Shown here: piece after piece, positions 1 through 7,141 of the stretch
Layout of the letters: each line of letters begins with the position of its first letter
How positions within the stretch are numbered: the stretch's first letter is position 1
Assembly: GCA_902495985.1 (NCBI GenBank)
Contig: CABUZF010000001.1
Span: 1-37,149 of the forward strand
DNA: 37,149 nucleotides
Direction: 5' to 3'
Source: an uncultured Collinsella sp.
GTDB taxonomy: Bacteria > Actinomycetota > Coriobacteriia > Coriobacteriales > Coriobacteriaceae
Notes under the pieces: model-generated
The model's database searches: none
What the model saw: the letters and a program-made list of their open reading frames with translations, nothing else
Told to the model about the DNA's origin: nothing
Position numbers and translations under genes: made by a program

Positions 1-357
1 GTCAAGCCCGAGCTCTCCTACGACCTGGCCGGCTCGCTGTCGCTGATCGGCGTCAACCGCGGCCGCAAGAAGGCGCTCAAGTCCATCCTCAAGTCGTTCC
101 GCGAGAACTACGTGCCCGATCGCACCATGCCCATCGCCATCATGACGGCCGATGCCGAAAAGGATGGTGACTGGCTCGAAGCCGCCATCCGCAAGGAGGA
201 GGGTTGCGCCGACGTCACGATCATTCGCGGCTCCGTGGGTCCCACCATCGGCTCGCACGTGGGCCCCGGCATGGTGGGCTGCGCGTTTTGGGGTAAGAAC
301 CGCGCCGACAAGGCGTCGCTTTCCGACCGTATCGCCCGCCGCGTGCGCGGTCAGTAG
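1..357 (+). CDS. DegV family protein, C-terminal part (gene cut by window edge)
   Basis: The frame is open from base 1 and ends in TAG at 355-357, giving about 118 residues of a C-terminus. The last third has the run IGSHVGPGMVGCAFWG, the typical end of the fatty-acid-binding DegV (EDD) fold, where the G-(S/T)-H-x-G-P-G loop closes the lipid pocket. Family knowledge: DegV/FakB proteins bind a fatty acid and, with the kinase FakA, feed exogenous fatty acids into phospholipid synthesis; many DegV paralogs have no proven ligand. The N-terminal half and the start lie outside the window, so which paralog this is cannot be told. No clear T-rich terminator follows before the next gene. Confidence 0.85.
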   Translation, partial: VKPELSYDLAGSLSLIGVNRGRKKALKSILKSFRENYVPDRTMPIAIMTADAEKDGDWLEAAIRKEEGCADVTIIRGSVGPTIGSHVGPGMVGCAFWGKNRADKASLSDRIARRVRGQ

Positions 358-455
358 GCAAGCGCTGCGTCCGTAATCGCCCTCGACTCACAGCCCAAAC
401 GCTGGCACCGAGTATTCAACCTGGTAACAACACCCAACCCAAAAGGAAAGGTTTC

Positions 456-1535
456 ATGGCAAACAAGCTCTCCGTCGCATTCATTGGCACCGGAATCATG
501 GGTGCCCCCATCGCCGGCCACATTCTGGACGCCGGCTATCCCGTCACGGTCAACAACCGCACCAAGTCCAAGGCGGCGGCGCTTATCGAGCGCGGCGCCG
601 TCTGGGCAGATACGCCGGCCGATGCCGCGGCGAACGCCGATGTCGTCTTTACCATGGTGGGCTATCCCTCCGAGGTCGAGGAACTCTACCTGGCGGGCGA
701 CGGCCTGCTCGCGTGCACTAAGCCCGGTGCGGTCCTGATCGACCTTACCACGAGCTCGCCCGAGCTCGCCCGTGACATTGCCGAGGCCGCCCAGGTCTCC
801 GGTCGCATGGCGTTTGACTGCCCCGTCACCGGCGGCGAGTCGGGTGCTATCGCCGGCACGCTCACGGCTATCGTGGGCGCTACCGAGAACGACATCGCCC
901 CGCTCCGCGACATCCTTGCCACCTTTGCGGCCAACATCCGCTGCTTCGACGGCGCCGGCAAGGGCCAGGCTGCCAAGCTCGCCAACCAGGTGTCGCTGGG
1001 CGCCTGCATGGTCGGCATGGCAGACGCCATGGCATTTGCCGAGTTGAGCGGCCTTGATCTGGAGAAGACCCGCCAGATGATCCTGGGCGGTACCGGCAAG
1101 TCCGGCGCCATGGAGAGCCTGGCTACCAAGGCGCTCGACGGCGACTACAAGCCCGGCTTTATGGTCGAGCACTTCATCAAGGACCTGCGCTTGGCGCTCG
1201 CCTATGCCGACGATCGCGAGCTTGCGCTGCCCGGCGCCGACGTGGCCTTTACGCTCTACGACATGCTCGATGCCATCGGTGGTGCCAAGCTGGGCACCCA
1301 GGCCATCACGGTCCTCTATAAGGAGGAGGCCGACGCCATCGCCGCCGGTCTGGACTGGTCGCAGTATCGTCCCGAAGAGCACGGTGCTCACGAGGACGGC
1401 TGCGGTTGCGGCGAGCACGGCGACGACCATGAGTGCGGTTGCGGCCACCACCATGGCGAGGACCACGAGTGCTGCGGCGGCCACGGCCATGATGATGGCC
1501 ACGAGTGCTGCTGCGGCCACCATCACGGGGAGTAG
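456..1535 (+). CDS. NAD(P)-dependent beta-hydroxyacid dehydrogenase (HIBADH/GarR family) with His/Cys-rich C-terminal tail
   Basis: 359 residues. The N-terminal Rossmann fold opens with GTGIMGAPIAGHI (residues about 11-23, GxGxMG dinucleotide motif). The substrate signature PVTGGESGAIAGTL follows near residue 123, and the catalytic-Lys helix GKGQAAKLANQ near 168. This is the 3-hydroxyisobutyrate / 2-hydroxy-3-oxopropionate reductase family, which oxidises or reduces a small beta-hydroxyacid with NAD(P); the exact substrate cannot be read off. The fold should end near residue 305. The remaining 50 or so residues are a tail of Gly, Asp, Glu, His and Cys with repeats such as HECGCGHHHGE and HECCCGHHHGE, about nine Cys and many His, which looks like a metal-binding extension. 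Start chosen for the AAAGGAAAGG ribosome site 5 to 10 nt upstream of ATG 456. Next gene begins 6 nt after the stop, so they are probably cotranscribed. Confidence 0.88.
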   Translation: MANKLSVAFIGTGIMGAPIAGHILDAGYPVTVNNRTKSKAAALIERGAVWADTPADAAANADVVFTMVGYPSEVEELYLAGDGLLACTKPGAVLIDLTTSSPELARDIAEAAQVSGRMAFDCPVTGGESGAIAGTLTAIVGATENDIAPLRDILATFAANIRCFDGAGKGQAAKLANQVSLGACMVGMADAMAFAELSGLDLEKTRQMILGGTGKSGAMESLATKALDGDYKPGFMVEHFIKDLRLALAYADDRELALPGADVAFTLYDMLDAIGGAKLGTQAITVLYKEEADAIAAGLDWSQYRPEEHGAHEDGCGCGEHGDDHECGCGHHHGEDHECCGGHGHDDGHECCCGHHHGE

Positions 1536-1540
1536 CGCCC

Positions 1541-1969
1541 ATGAGCTGGACGTTCGTGGTGCTTGCGCTGGTTCTCTTTCTCTTCGCGATCTACATTGGC
1601 TTTTTGTGCGGCCAGTGGGCGTGCGAAAAGCGCGTCATCACCAAGCGCGACTACTGGATTGCCAACTTTGCGGGAGCGGCGGCAGACATCCTGCTGACCT
1701 GGGTGTTCTCGCTGTTCCCGCTGGTGCAGTTTGCGCCGATCGGCTGGCTCGGCGGCTTTATCGCCGGCCTTAAGATGAGCTTTGGCGAGTCCGTCGGTCC
1801 GTGGCGCAAACACGACGAGGTCTTTAACGTTAACAAGGCTCACCGCGCCGCCGCCGACGCGGGCGATGCCGAGGAGCGCCGCCGTGCGCGTCGCAATGGC
1901 GCGGCCGACCGACAGCTCATCTCGGTCACCGATGACAGCAAGGGTGCTGACAAGCACGCTAAGAAATAG
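1541..1969 (+). CDS. Small membrane protein of unknown function
   Basis: 142 residues from ATG 1541, six nt after the dehydrogenase stop. I do not recognise a named family. A strongly hydrophobic N-terminal segment (about residues 4-24) is followed by a short basic stretch, then two closely spaced hydrophobic stretches (about 40-58 and 62-77). The last 60 residues are soluble, charged and Ala/Arg/Asp rich, probably cytoplasmic and disordered. An alternative in-frame start at 1505 would lie inside the end of the upstream gene and has no advantage. The tight spacing on both sides (16 nt to the next start, with an AAGAAGAGG-like ribosome site there) suggests an operon with the flanking genes. 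Function unknown. Confidence 0.7.
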   Translation: MSWTFVVLALVLFLFAIYIGFLCGQWACEKRVITKRDYWIANFAGAAADILLTWVFSLFPLVQFAPIGWLGGFIAGLKMSFGESVGPWRKHDEVFNVNKAHRAAADAGDAEERRRARRNGAADRQLISVTDDSKGADKHAKK

Positions 1970-1984
1970 TAAGAAGAGGTAACT

Positions 1985-2683
1985 ATGGCAGAAAATAAAG
2001 ACGAACAGCTCACCGACGAGGAGCTGGCACAGCTCCAGCTGGCAGAGGAGAATGAGAACGCCGTCGACCGCCTGGTTCAGGAGCTCGGCTGCCCCACGCG
2101 CCGCATCCGTCAGTTTGCCGCCCGCGTGCTGCACCTGCTTGCCGAGCGCGATCCGCAGCGCGTCGTGCCCTGCGTGCCCGCGCTGATCGAGGCACTTGAC
2201 CGCCCCGAGGCTCAGACCCGCTGGGAGGCCCTCGATGCCCTGGCGGCGCTCGCCACCACCTGCCCCGAGCAGCTGGGCGATGCCTTTGAGGGCGCCGAGA
2301 CCGCACTGTTCGACGAGATTTCCTCCACGCTGCGCTATGCCGCCTTCCGCCTGCTGTGCGTGTGGGGCGCCACGAGCGTCGAGCGTTCGCGCGAGGCTTG
2401 GCCCATCCTGGACGAGGCCATCCAGTGCTACCACGGCGACCTCGAGTATCGCGACATGCTCGGTTGCCTGTACGAGTTTGGTCAGGGCGAGATTGACGCC
2501 GAGGTCGCCGAGAAGCTCGCGCTGCGCCTTAAGTTCGATGCCGAGAACGGCAAGGGTAGCTATCTCAAGGCCCGTTCGAGCGAGATTTGCGAAATGCTTG
2601 TTAAACGTTTTGGCCTGGATCTCTCCAAAAAGAAGAAGCGTGCTAGCGTAAAAAAATCTGACGACGCCGAAGACGAGGAGTAA
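1985..2683 (+). CDS. HEAT-repeat-like helical protein
   Basis: 232 residues, Ala/Leu/Arg/Glu rich and apparently all-helical. Residues about 25-150 contain successive helix pairs with the look of HEAT/armadillo repeats (for example RIRQFAARVLHLLAERDP, VPALIEALDRPEAQTRWEALDALAAL, STLRYAAFRLLCVWG). The N-terminus is acidic, and the C-terminus is a charged KKKKRASVKKSDDAEDEE tail, probably disordered. HEAT-like solenoids are usually protein-interaction scaffolds; no catalytic motif is visible. Its stop at 2681-2683 is only 6 nt before the next ATG, and its GAGGAG sequence just before the stop probably serves as ribosome site for the following dehydrogenase, so the two genes appear translationally linked. 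Partner unknown. Confidence 0.72.
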   Translation: MAENKDEQLTDEELAQLQLAEENENAVDRLVQELGCPTRRIRQFAARVLHLLAERDPQRVVPCVPALIEALDRPEAQTRWEALDALAALATTCPEQLGDAFEGAETALFDEISSTLRYAAFRLLCVWGATSVERSREAWPILDEAIQCYHGDLEYRDMLGCLYEFGQGEIDAEVAEKLALRLKFDAENGKGSYLKARSSEICEMLVKRFGLDLSKKKKRASVKKSDDAEDEE

Positions 2684-2689
2684 CAGATT

Positions 2690-3775
2690 ATGGCGCACGA
2701 TGTAGTCCTGATTCCTGGTGACGGTATCGGTCCCGAGATTACGCAGGCTATGCGCCGCGTGGTCGAGGCCACTGGTGTCCAGATCAACTGGAACGTCCAG
2801 GAGGCCGGTGCCGGCGTCATGGACGAGTTTGGCACGCCGCTGCCCCAACATGTGCTCGATGCGGTCGCCGAGACCAAGGTTGCTATCAAGGGCCCCATCA
2901 CCACGCCGGTCGGCACGGGTTTCCGCAGCGTTAACGTCGCCCTGCGCAAGCATTTTGACCTGTACGCCTGCGTGCGCCCCTGCCTGTCGCAGCCGGGCGA
3001 CGGCTCGCGCTTCCGCGACGTCGACCTGGTTATCGTGCGCGAGAACACCGAGGACCTCTATGCCGGCATCGAGTTCGATGAGGGCGCTGCCGAGGTCGAG
3101 GAGCTCTCGCAGCTCGTCGAGCGCTCGGGCCAGAAGACCTTCGCCGCGGATTCCGCCATCTCAATCAAGCCGATTTCCATCGCCAAGAGCCGCCGCATTG
3201 TGGAGTACGCTTTTGAGTACGCCCGCCGCTGCGGCCGCAAAAAGGTGACGGCCGTGCATAAGGCCAACATCATGAAGGCGACCGATGGCCTGTTCCTGCG
3301 CGTTGCGCGCGAGGTGGCAGCCAACTATCCCGATATCGAGTTCAACGACAAGATTGTCGACGCCACCTGCATGGGCCTGGTCCAGAACCCCAACGACTTC
3401 GATGTCCTGGTGCTGCCCAACCTGTACGGTGACATTGTGAGCGACCTGTGCGCCGGTCTGGTAGGTGGACTGGGTATGGCTCCGGGTTCCAACATCGGTG
3501 CCGACTGCGCCATCTTCGAGGCGACGCACGGCTCCGCGCCCGATATCGCTGGCCAGGATATCGCTAACCCCACGGCCGAGATTCTGTCCGCGGCTATGAT
3601 GCTCGATCACCTGGGCGAGAACGACGCGGCCAATCGTATCCGCGCCGCCGTTTCTGCCACGCTCGACGAGGGTGAGCAGGTTACCGGCGACGTTCGTCGT
3701 GCCCAGACCGGCTCCGTTGAGGGCGCTGTGGGCACGCAGGCCTTTGCCGATGCCGTTATCGCGCACCTGGCCTAA
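2690..3775 (+). CDS. Isocitrate/isopropylmalate dehydrogenase family protein (probable NAD-dependent isocitrate dehydrogenase)
   Basis: 361 residues, full length for the monomer. Visible family motifs are IPGDGIGPEIT at the N-terminus, VRENTEDLYAGIE (substrate-binding Arg/Asn/Glu and catalytic Tyr) near residue 115, VHKANIMKATDGLF (catalytic Lys) near 190, metal-binding Asp residues in the VLVLPNLYGDIVSDL region, and ATHGSAPDIAGQDIANPTAEILSAAMML near the coenzyme site. The reaction is NAD(P)-linked oxidative decarboxylation of a 2-(R)-malate-type acid. The RENTEDLYAGIE form is typical of NAD-type isocitrate or homoisocitrate enzymes rather than LeuB, and no leu genes are nearby, so isocitrate is the best guess. 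The stop is followed by a good hairpin at 3835-3863, which ends the operon. Confidence 0.86.
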   Translation: MAHDVVLIPGDGIGPEITQAMRRVVEATGVQINWNVQEAGAGVMDEFGTPLPQHVLDAVAETKVAIKGPITTPVGTGFRSVNVALRKHFDLYACVRPCLSQPGDGSRFRDVDLVIVRENTEDLYAGIEFDEGAAEVEELSQLVERSGQKTFAADSAISIKPISIAKSRRIVEYAFEYARRCGRKKVTAVHKANIMKATDGLFLRVAREVAANYPDIEFNDKIVDATCMGLVQNPNDFDVLVLPNLYGDIVSDLCAGLVGGLGMAPGSNIGADCAIFEATHGSAPDIAGQDIANPTAEILSAAMMLDHLGENDAANRIRAAVSATLDEGEQVTGDVRRAQTGSVEGAVGTQAFADAVIAHLA

Positions 3776-3834
3776 GGCATGCAGACTGCAAACGCCTAAA
3801 TAGTACTTAAGTGTTTGCGTATAACCTGAGAATC

Positions 3835-3866
3835 AATACGCCCGGCGCTTTGTCGGGCGTATTCTA
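3835..3866 (+). terminator. Hairpin terminator after the isocitrate-type dehydrogenase gene
   Basis: A perfect 10-bp inverted repeat, AATACGCCCG (3835-3844) and CGGGCGTATT (3854-3863), has a 9-nt loop. The A-rich 5' flank and the terminal ATT give weak U-tract character. It lies 60 nt after the stop of the upstream gene and 36 nt before the next start, so it separates the two transcription units. Confidence 0.7.
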
Positions 3867-3901
3867 TTGCGGACTATGTTTCCTAACAAGGAGTAACTGA
3901 T

Positions 3902-4996
3902 ATGGGTCTGATTCAAAAGAAGGACGAGAAGGACGAGATCGACGGCATCCAGATCATCGAGCGCGGCGAAGGCCCCGATGGTGATGAGGAGGAGAAGATC
4001 GATCTGGTCGCCGGTACGTCTGCCGAACATATTGCCGCCGGTACGACGGCCGAGGAGGAGGACGCTCGCCTGGAGGCAAAGATCGCCGCGGACGCCGCCG
4101 ACGAGAACCTCATGCCCGAGGAGCAGGACGAGGACGACGATATCCTGGGTTCCGACGAAGACGACCGCGCATCCAAGCACAAGAAGACGATGATTGCCGC
4201 CTTCGTGGTTGCAGTCGTGATCGCTGCTGTGGTCGGCTTCTTTATCGGCAACGGTGGTTTTGGCGGCAAGGGCGTCGGCTCGGCGACCCTCACCGAGGAC
4301 CAGCTCGATTCGACCGTGGCAAGCTACAGCTACAACGGCAAGAAGAGCGACATCACCGCGCGCGAGGCCATTGAGAGCCAGTACAGCCTCGACACCGTCA
4401 AGGATGGCGATGGCAACTACACCGCTCCCTCTGCCGACGTCATCCTGTCCTACGTGCGCAACAAGATCCTGCTCGACGCTGCCGAGGACGAGGGCATCAC
4501 CGTCTCTTCTAAGGAGATGAAGAAGTACGCCGAGGATTCCATCGGCACTTCGGACTACAAGACCATGGCCACACAGTATGGCGTGTCCAAGGACCAGGCC
4601 AAGCAGATCGTCCGTCAGTCCGCGACGCTGCAGAAGCTCTACAAGAAGAAGGTGGGCGATAGCTCCGCAAGCATGCCGACCGCCCCGACCGAGCCTGCTG
4701 ACGGCAACGAGGAGACCGCGAGCAAGGACTACGCCGATTACATCATCAAACTTGCCGGCGACGAGTGGGATAGCGAAAAGGGCACCTGGAAGGACGCCGA
4801 TAGCACCTACGCTAAGGCCTTCGCTGACGATGCCTTTACGGCTGATAGCGCTACCTACAAGCAGGCCATGACCGCCTATTACACCGCCTACCAGCAGTAC
4901 TCTTCGCAGGCTTCGAGCGCCAGCTCCAAGTGGACCGAGTATGCTAACGGCCTGTATGCCAAGGCCAACATCAGCATCTATGGTCTGTTTGCATAA
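3902..4996 (+). CDS. Membrane-anchored extracytoplasmic protein with SurA N-terminal-like chaperone/PPIase-like region
   Basis: 364 residues. Residues 1-95 are very acidic and probably cytoplasmic. KHKK precedes one transmembrane segment (about 97-116, MIAAFVVAVVIAAVVGFFIG), which predicts N-in/C-out topology. The outer part contains a helical region (about 150-245: DVILSYVRNKILLDAAEDEGITVSSKEMKKYAEDS and following) resembling the SurA/PrsA N-terminal chaperone domain. A Ser/Thr/Pro-Ala linker and a further helical Tyr/Ser-rich segment follow. No parvulin catalytic core is evident, so a chaperone or quality-control role is more likely than PPIase activity. ATG 3902 has an AAGGAG site 6-7 nt upstream. 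Transcribed alone, with a strong terminator downstream. Confidence 0.72.
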   Translation: MGLIQKKDEKDEIDGIQIIERGEGPDGDEEEKIDLVAGTSAEHIAAGTTAEEEDARLEAKIAADAADENLMPEEQDEDDDILGSDEDDRASKHKKTMIAAFVVAVVIAAVVGFFIGNGGFGGKGVGSATLTEDQLDSTVASYSYNGKKSDITAREAIESQYSLDTVKDGDGNYTAPSADVILSYVRNKILLDAAEDEGITVSSKEMKKYAEDSIGTSDYKTMATQYGVSKDQAKQIVRQSATLQKLYKKKVGDSSASMPTAPTEPADGNEETASKDYADYIIKLAGDEWDSEKGTWKDADSTYAKAFADDAFTADSATYKQAMTAYYTAYQQYSSQASSASSKWTEYANGLYAKANISIYGLFA

Positions 4997-5040
4997 AGAT
5001 CTGTCTGAGCCGCCGAGCGCGTAACCGAAATATCTGAATA

Positions 5041-5080
5041 AGCCCGCTAGAACGGATGTTGTTCTAGCGGGCTATTTGCG
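5041..5080 (+). terminator. Strong hairpin terminator
   Basis: A perfect 13-bp inverted repeat (AGCCCGCTAGAAC at 5041-5053, GTTCTAGCGGGCT at 5061-5073) has a 7-nt loop followed by ATTTGCGTTT. It ends the SurA-like gene and sits 30 nt from the stop of the convergent minus-strand regulator gene, so it may act in both directions. Confidence 0.78.
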
Positions 5081-5109
5081 TTTAGGCGCTGGTGGCTAAA
5101 TTATGCCTA

Positions 5110-5346
5110 TCAATCTTTAAGTCCAAAAAGGTTATCGGCTTCATCGTCAGGCATATATTCCAGTACATCGCCCGGTTGGCAGTCGAGTGCCCGGCATATC
5201 GCGTCAAGAGTTGAAAAACGTATGGCAGAAACCTTGCCCGTCTTAATGCGTGACATATTGACCTGGGAGATGCCCACGCGTCCCGCAAGCTCTTTGGATG
5301 AGATCTTGCGTTCGGCGAGCATGCGGTCAAGCCGCAGAATAATCAT
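5110..5346 (-). CDS. XRE/Cro-CI family helix-turn-helix transcriptional regulator
   Basis: 78 residues, almost entirely one DNA-binding domain. MIILRLDRMLAERKISSKELAGRVGISQVNMSRIKTGKVSAIRF spans helices 1-4 with the helix-turn-helix around residues 17-38, and STLDAICRALDCQPGDVLEYMPD follows as helix 5. It resembles the short YozG-type regulators commonly paired with DUF2975 membrane proteins. It begins 9 nt after the stop of the DUF2975 gene, with GGGGGAA as ribosome site, so the two form an operon. Such short regulators typically repress their own operon; a GATAC-type inverted repeat in the operon's promoter region is a candidate operator. Confidence 0.87.
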   Translation of the reverse strand: MIILRLDRMLAERKISSKELAGRVGISQVNMSRIKTGKVSAIRFSTLDAICRALDCQPGDVLEYMPDDEADNLFGLKD

Positions 5347-5355
5347 GGATTCCCC

Positions 5356-5994
5356 CTAGAGCAACTCGTCATCTTGTTTTTGCAGGATATACCCGTAGCG
5401 GAAGATGCTGGCAATCAGGCAAATAATCAGGCCCGCAAAGAGCATGGAGGGCTCGAATAACTGGCCGGCGAACGCATCCGTAAAGCTGCCGCCAAATCCT
5501 AAGAGTATCATTCCCGTGATTACGGCACCAAGAAGCCTCACGGCAACGCCGCCGATAAGGAATAAATGTCCTACTCGACGAAGTGTCTGGTTACATTCAA
5601 GGTCAAAGGGCCTGCCTTCCTTTTCAATGTTTAAGAAAAGCCTGCGCACGCTTAGCGCGATGGTAAGCGCGAGGCATGTCATCAAGAGGCTCCCTATGGC
5701 AGTGTGACCATCGTGTGCGACGAGCATAAGTGGGGTCTGCGCATCGGTACCGACGATAGCCAGGCACGGCCCTTCGCCGCCTTGAAGTTCTACGGATTGG
5801 AGACACGACCCTTGGGAGAGGCTAGGCAATACGAGTAGAAGGTCAATCGCAATGACTGCGAGAAGTCCCAGAGCGAGCGCCACGGTGGTGCAGATTGTGG
5901 CCCATTTGCAGATGCGAGTGAGCTTCCTCAGATCGGCTATTGCCTGTTCACGGTCGATGGCTTCATTCGATTTGGATACGTTCCAGCGGATCAT
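5356..5994 (-). CDS. DUF2975 family membrane protein
   Basis: 212 residues when read from the ATG at 5992-5994 (protein start MIRWNVSKSNEAID), which has GGAGGAG just upstream. The TTG start five codons earlier would overlap that ribosome site and is rejected. Four hydrophobic segments are visible: about residues 30-54, 93-115, 137-160 and 178-198. The spacing fits DUF2975, with a charged loop between segments 2 and 3 (RRLFLNIEKEGRPFDLECNQTLRR) in the usual place; the segment 1-2 loop is Gln/Gly/Cys containing. Function of the family is unknown. It is regularly encoded with a small XRE regulator, as here, which suggests a membrane sensor or toxin/antidote-like partner, but that is only inference. 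Confidence 0.8.
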   Translation of the reverse strand: MIRWNVSKSNEAIDREQAIADLRKLTRICKWATICTTVALALGLLAVIAIDLLLVLPSLSQGSCLQSVELQGGEGPCLAIVGTDAQTPLMLVAHDGHTAIGSLLMTCLALTIALSVRRLFLNIEKEGRPFDLECNQTLRRVGHLFLIGGVAVRLLGAVITGMILLGFGGSFTDAFAGQLFEPSMLFAGLIICLIASIFRYGYILQKQDDELL

Positions 5995-6014
5995 AGCTCC
6001 TCCAACCAATGTCT

Positions 6015-6060
6015 TGGATGATACTTGTATCTTATATCATATTTAATGATAAACGATAAA
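6015..6060 (-). promoter_or_regulatory. Promoter/operator zone of the DUF2975-XRE operon
   Basis: Read on the minus strand, this AT-rich stretch has two TTTATC direct repeats, then TATGATATAAG (possible -10), then the inverted repeat GATAC-AA-GTATC (6020-6031), about 25 nt upstream of the ribosome site. The inverted repeat is placed where an autorepressor would bind. No exact -35 can be assigned. Confidence 0.45.
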
Positions 6061-6244
6061 CAATTACAGATTAGAGTAAGTAATGTTTGTGAGACGAATA
6101 GCGAGAGCTATGGCTCATTTTGGGTGTCGGAGTTTGGCGCGCGGGGGATGAGGACAAATGTCAAAACTTCCCTTGATCGCGCAAGCGCTCCATTGTGTTT
6201 CCCTAATTCATCTGGGAAAACGACTGCAAACGATTGCAAGTAAC

Positions 6245-6274
6245 CGGTGAACGGTCGAAAACTACCGTTCACCG
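6245..6274. promoter_or_regulatory. Perfect inverted repeat of CGGTGAACGGT (candidate operator)
   Basis: CGGTGAACGGT (6245-6255) is followed 8 nt later by its exact reverse complement ACCGTTCACCG (6264-6274). The same 11-mer family recurs near other sugar-gene promoters in this window, so it is probably a regulator binding site rather than a terminator (no T-run on either side). Confidence 0.55.
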
Positions 6275-6462
6275 ATAATCTCAAAACTGGTTCTAACTGG
6301 TATTAAGTCAAAAAGACCAATTCACATATCTTCACAATGACCTGCAATTTTTCTACACGCTATTTTTAGCCGCCCTGCGTTGTTTAGACACAGGAAAAGA
6401 TCCGATCTTTTGCCAAAGCATTTCGGAACGGTTTCAAAACCGCAGGTAGAAGTGTTAACGAC

Positions 6463-6495
6463 CGGTAAACGGTCGATTTATCACCGTGAGCGGTG
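6463..6495. promoter_or_regulatory. CGGTAAACGGT element with second half-site
   Basis: CGGTAAACGGT (6463-6473) is followed by CGATTTATCA and then CCGTGAGCGGT (6484-6494). The first 21 nt match the element at 24053-24073 upstream of the first LacI gene at 20 of 21 positions. Placed about 220 nt upstream of the PTS EIIA gene. Confidence 0.5.
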
Positions 6496-6567
6496 CAAAA
6501 ACGTTTTACCGTATGAATCAACGAAAGCGACCTCTTCTGGGGTGATATAGTGACAACAACACGTCAC

Positions 6568-6599
6568 GTGGTTACTACCAGTTTAGAAACCACTGGTCT
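6568..6599. promoter_or_regulatory. GntR-type operator pair upstream of the mannose-type PTS operon
   Basis: TGGTTACTACCAG (6569-6581) is an inverted repeat (TGGT-N5-ACCA) identical over 13 nt to the site in the agaS promoter at 10862-10874. A second CCACTGGT site follows at 6590-6597. TGGT/ACCA half-sites are typical of NagR/DasR-type GntR regulators, and such a regulator is encoded at 10090-10821. A TATAGT hexamer lies just upstream (6546-6551), so binding here would block the promoter or early elongation. Confidence 0.6.
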
Positions 6600-6697
6600 T
6601 CAAAGTACGCTTTCTAAGAAGCTTTAAGGGCGAGCGCCCGCTGGCTTCCGAAAATCATCGGACTCAGATCGTACACACCTTCGGAAGGGAAATTTGA

Positions 6698-7141
6698 ATG
6701 GTTGGCTTTATTCTTACCGGTCATGGACAGTTCGCACCCGGCCTCGCAAGCGCTATCGCTATGGTTGCTGGCGACCAGCCCGCTTTTACCGTCGTTCCTT
6801 TTGAGGGCGACCAGGCTGCTTCCTACGGTGAGGATCTCCGCGCCGCTATTACCGCCATGCGCGAGGAGTGCGATGGCGTGCTCGTCTTTACCGACCTGCT
6901 TGGTGGCACCCCGTTCAACCAGGCGATGATGATTGCCCAGGATGTCGACAACGTCGAGGTTCTGACCGGCACCAACCTTCCCATGGTTATTGAGCTTCTG
7001 TTCCTCCGCGGCAACGCCACGCTCGCCGAGCTTGGCGAGCAGGCCGTGACCGTTGGCCAGACGGGCATCACCGCCCAGACGGTCGCATCCGTTGCCGGCT
7101 CCGACGAAGAGGATATCTTCGGCGACGAGGACGGCATCTAA
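6698..7141 (+). CDS. PTS mannose/sorbose family EIIA component
   Basis: 147 residues. MVGFILTGHGQFAPGLASAI carries the phosphorylated His9 in the family context GHGxFA, and VLVFTDLLGGTPFNQAM near residue 65 is the second signature of the EIIA-Man fold. The enzyme accepts phosphate from HPr and passes it to EIIB. ATG 6698 follows a GGAAGGGAAA ribosome site. It is the first gene of a five-gene operon; its stop overlaps the next ATG by one base (TAATG), indicating coupled translation. The C-terminal 20 residues are acidic (DEEDIFGDEDGI). Amino-sugar or hexose uptake is likely from the neighbouring agaS and nagA genes. Confidence 0.93.
   Translation: MVGFILTGHGQFAPGLASAIAMVAGDQPAFTVVPFEGDQAASYGEDLRAAITAMREECDGVLVFTDLLGGTPFNQAMMIAQDVDNVEVLTGTNLPMVIELLFLRGNATLAELGEQAVTVGQTGITAQTVASVAGSDEEDIFGDEDGI

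Larger units (their letters stand above)
6010..6697. other. Long intergenic control region between the DUF2975/XRE operon and the mannose-type PTS operon
   Basis: 688 nt without a convincing gene, AT-richer than its surroundings. It holds, in order: a promoter zone for the minus-strand operon (6015-6060), a perfect 11-bp inverted repeat of CGGTGAACGGT (6245-6274), two ACTGGT half-sites (6285-6297), an ACGGTTTCAAAACCG inverted repeat near 6428-6442, a CGGTAAACGGT element (6463-6473) and two GntR-type sites (6568-6599). This arrangement suggests heavy regulation of the PTS operon, with room for DNA looping and for a long leader. Confidence 0.7.

Noticed and set aside
351..1526. 391-codon minus-strand frame opposite the beta-hydroxyacid dehydrogenase
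   Set aside because: The sense strand has an unmistakable enzyme with a ribosome site; the antisense product is low-complexity Val/Ala-rich and lacks one.
6025..6243. Small + strand frame of 72 codons in the control region
   Set aside because: No ribosome site, no recognisable motif, and it overlaps the promoter of the minus-strand DUF2975 operon.
6560..6697. Possible riboswitch in the PTS leader
   Set aside because: The leader has operator-like inverted repeats but no conserved riboswitch core that I can recognise and no terminator/antiterminator pair.
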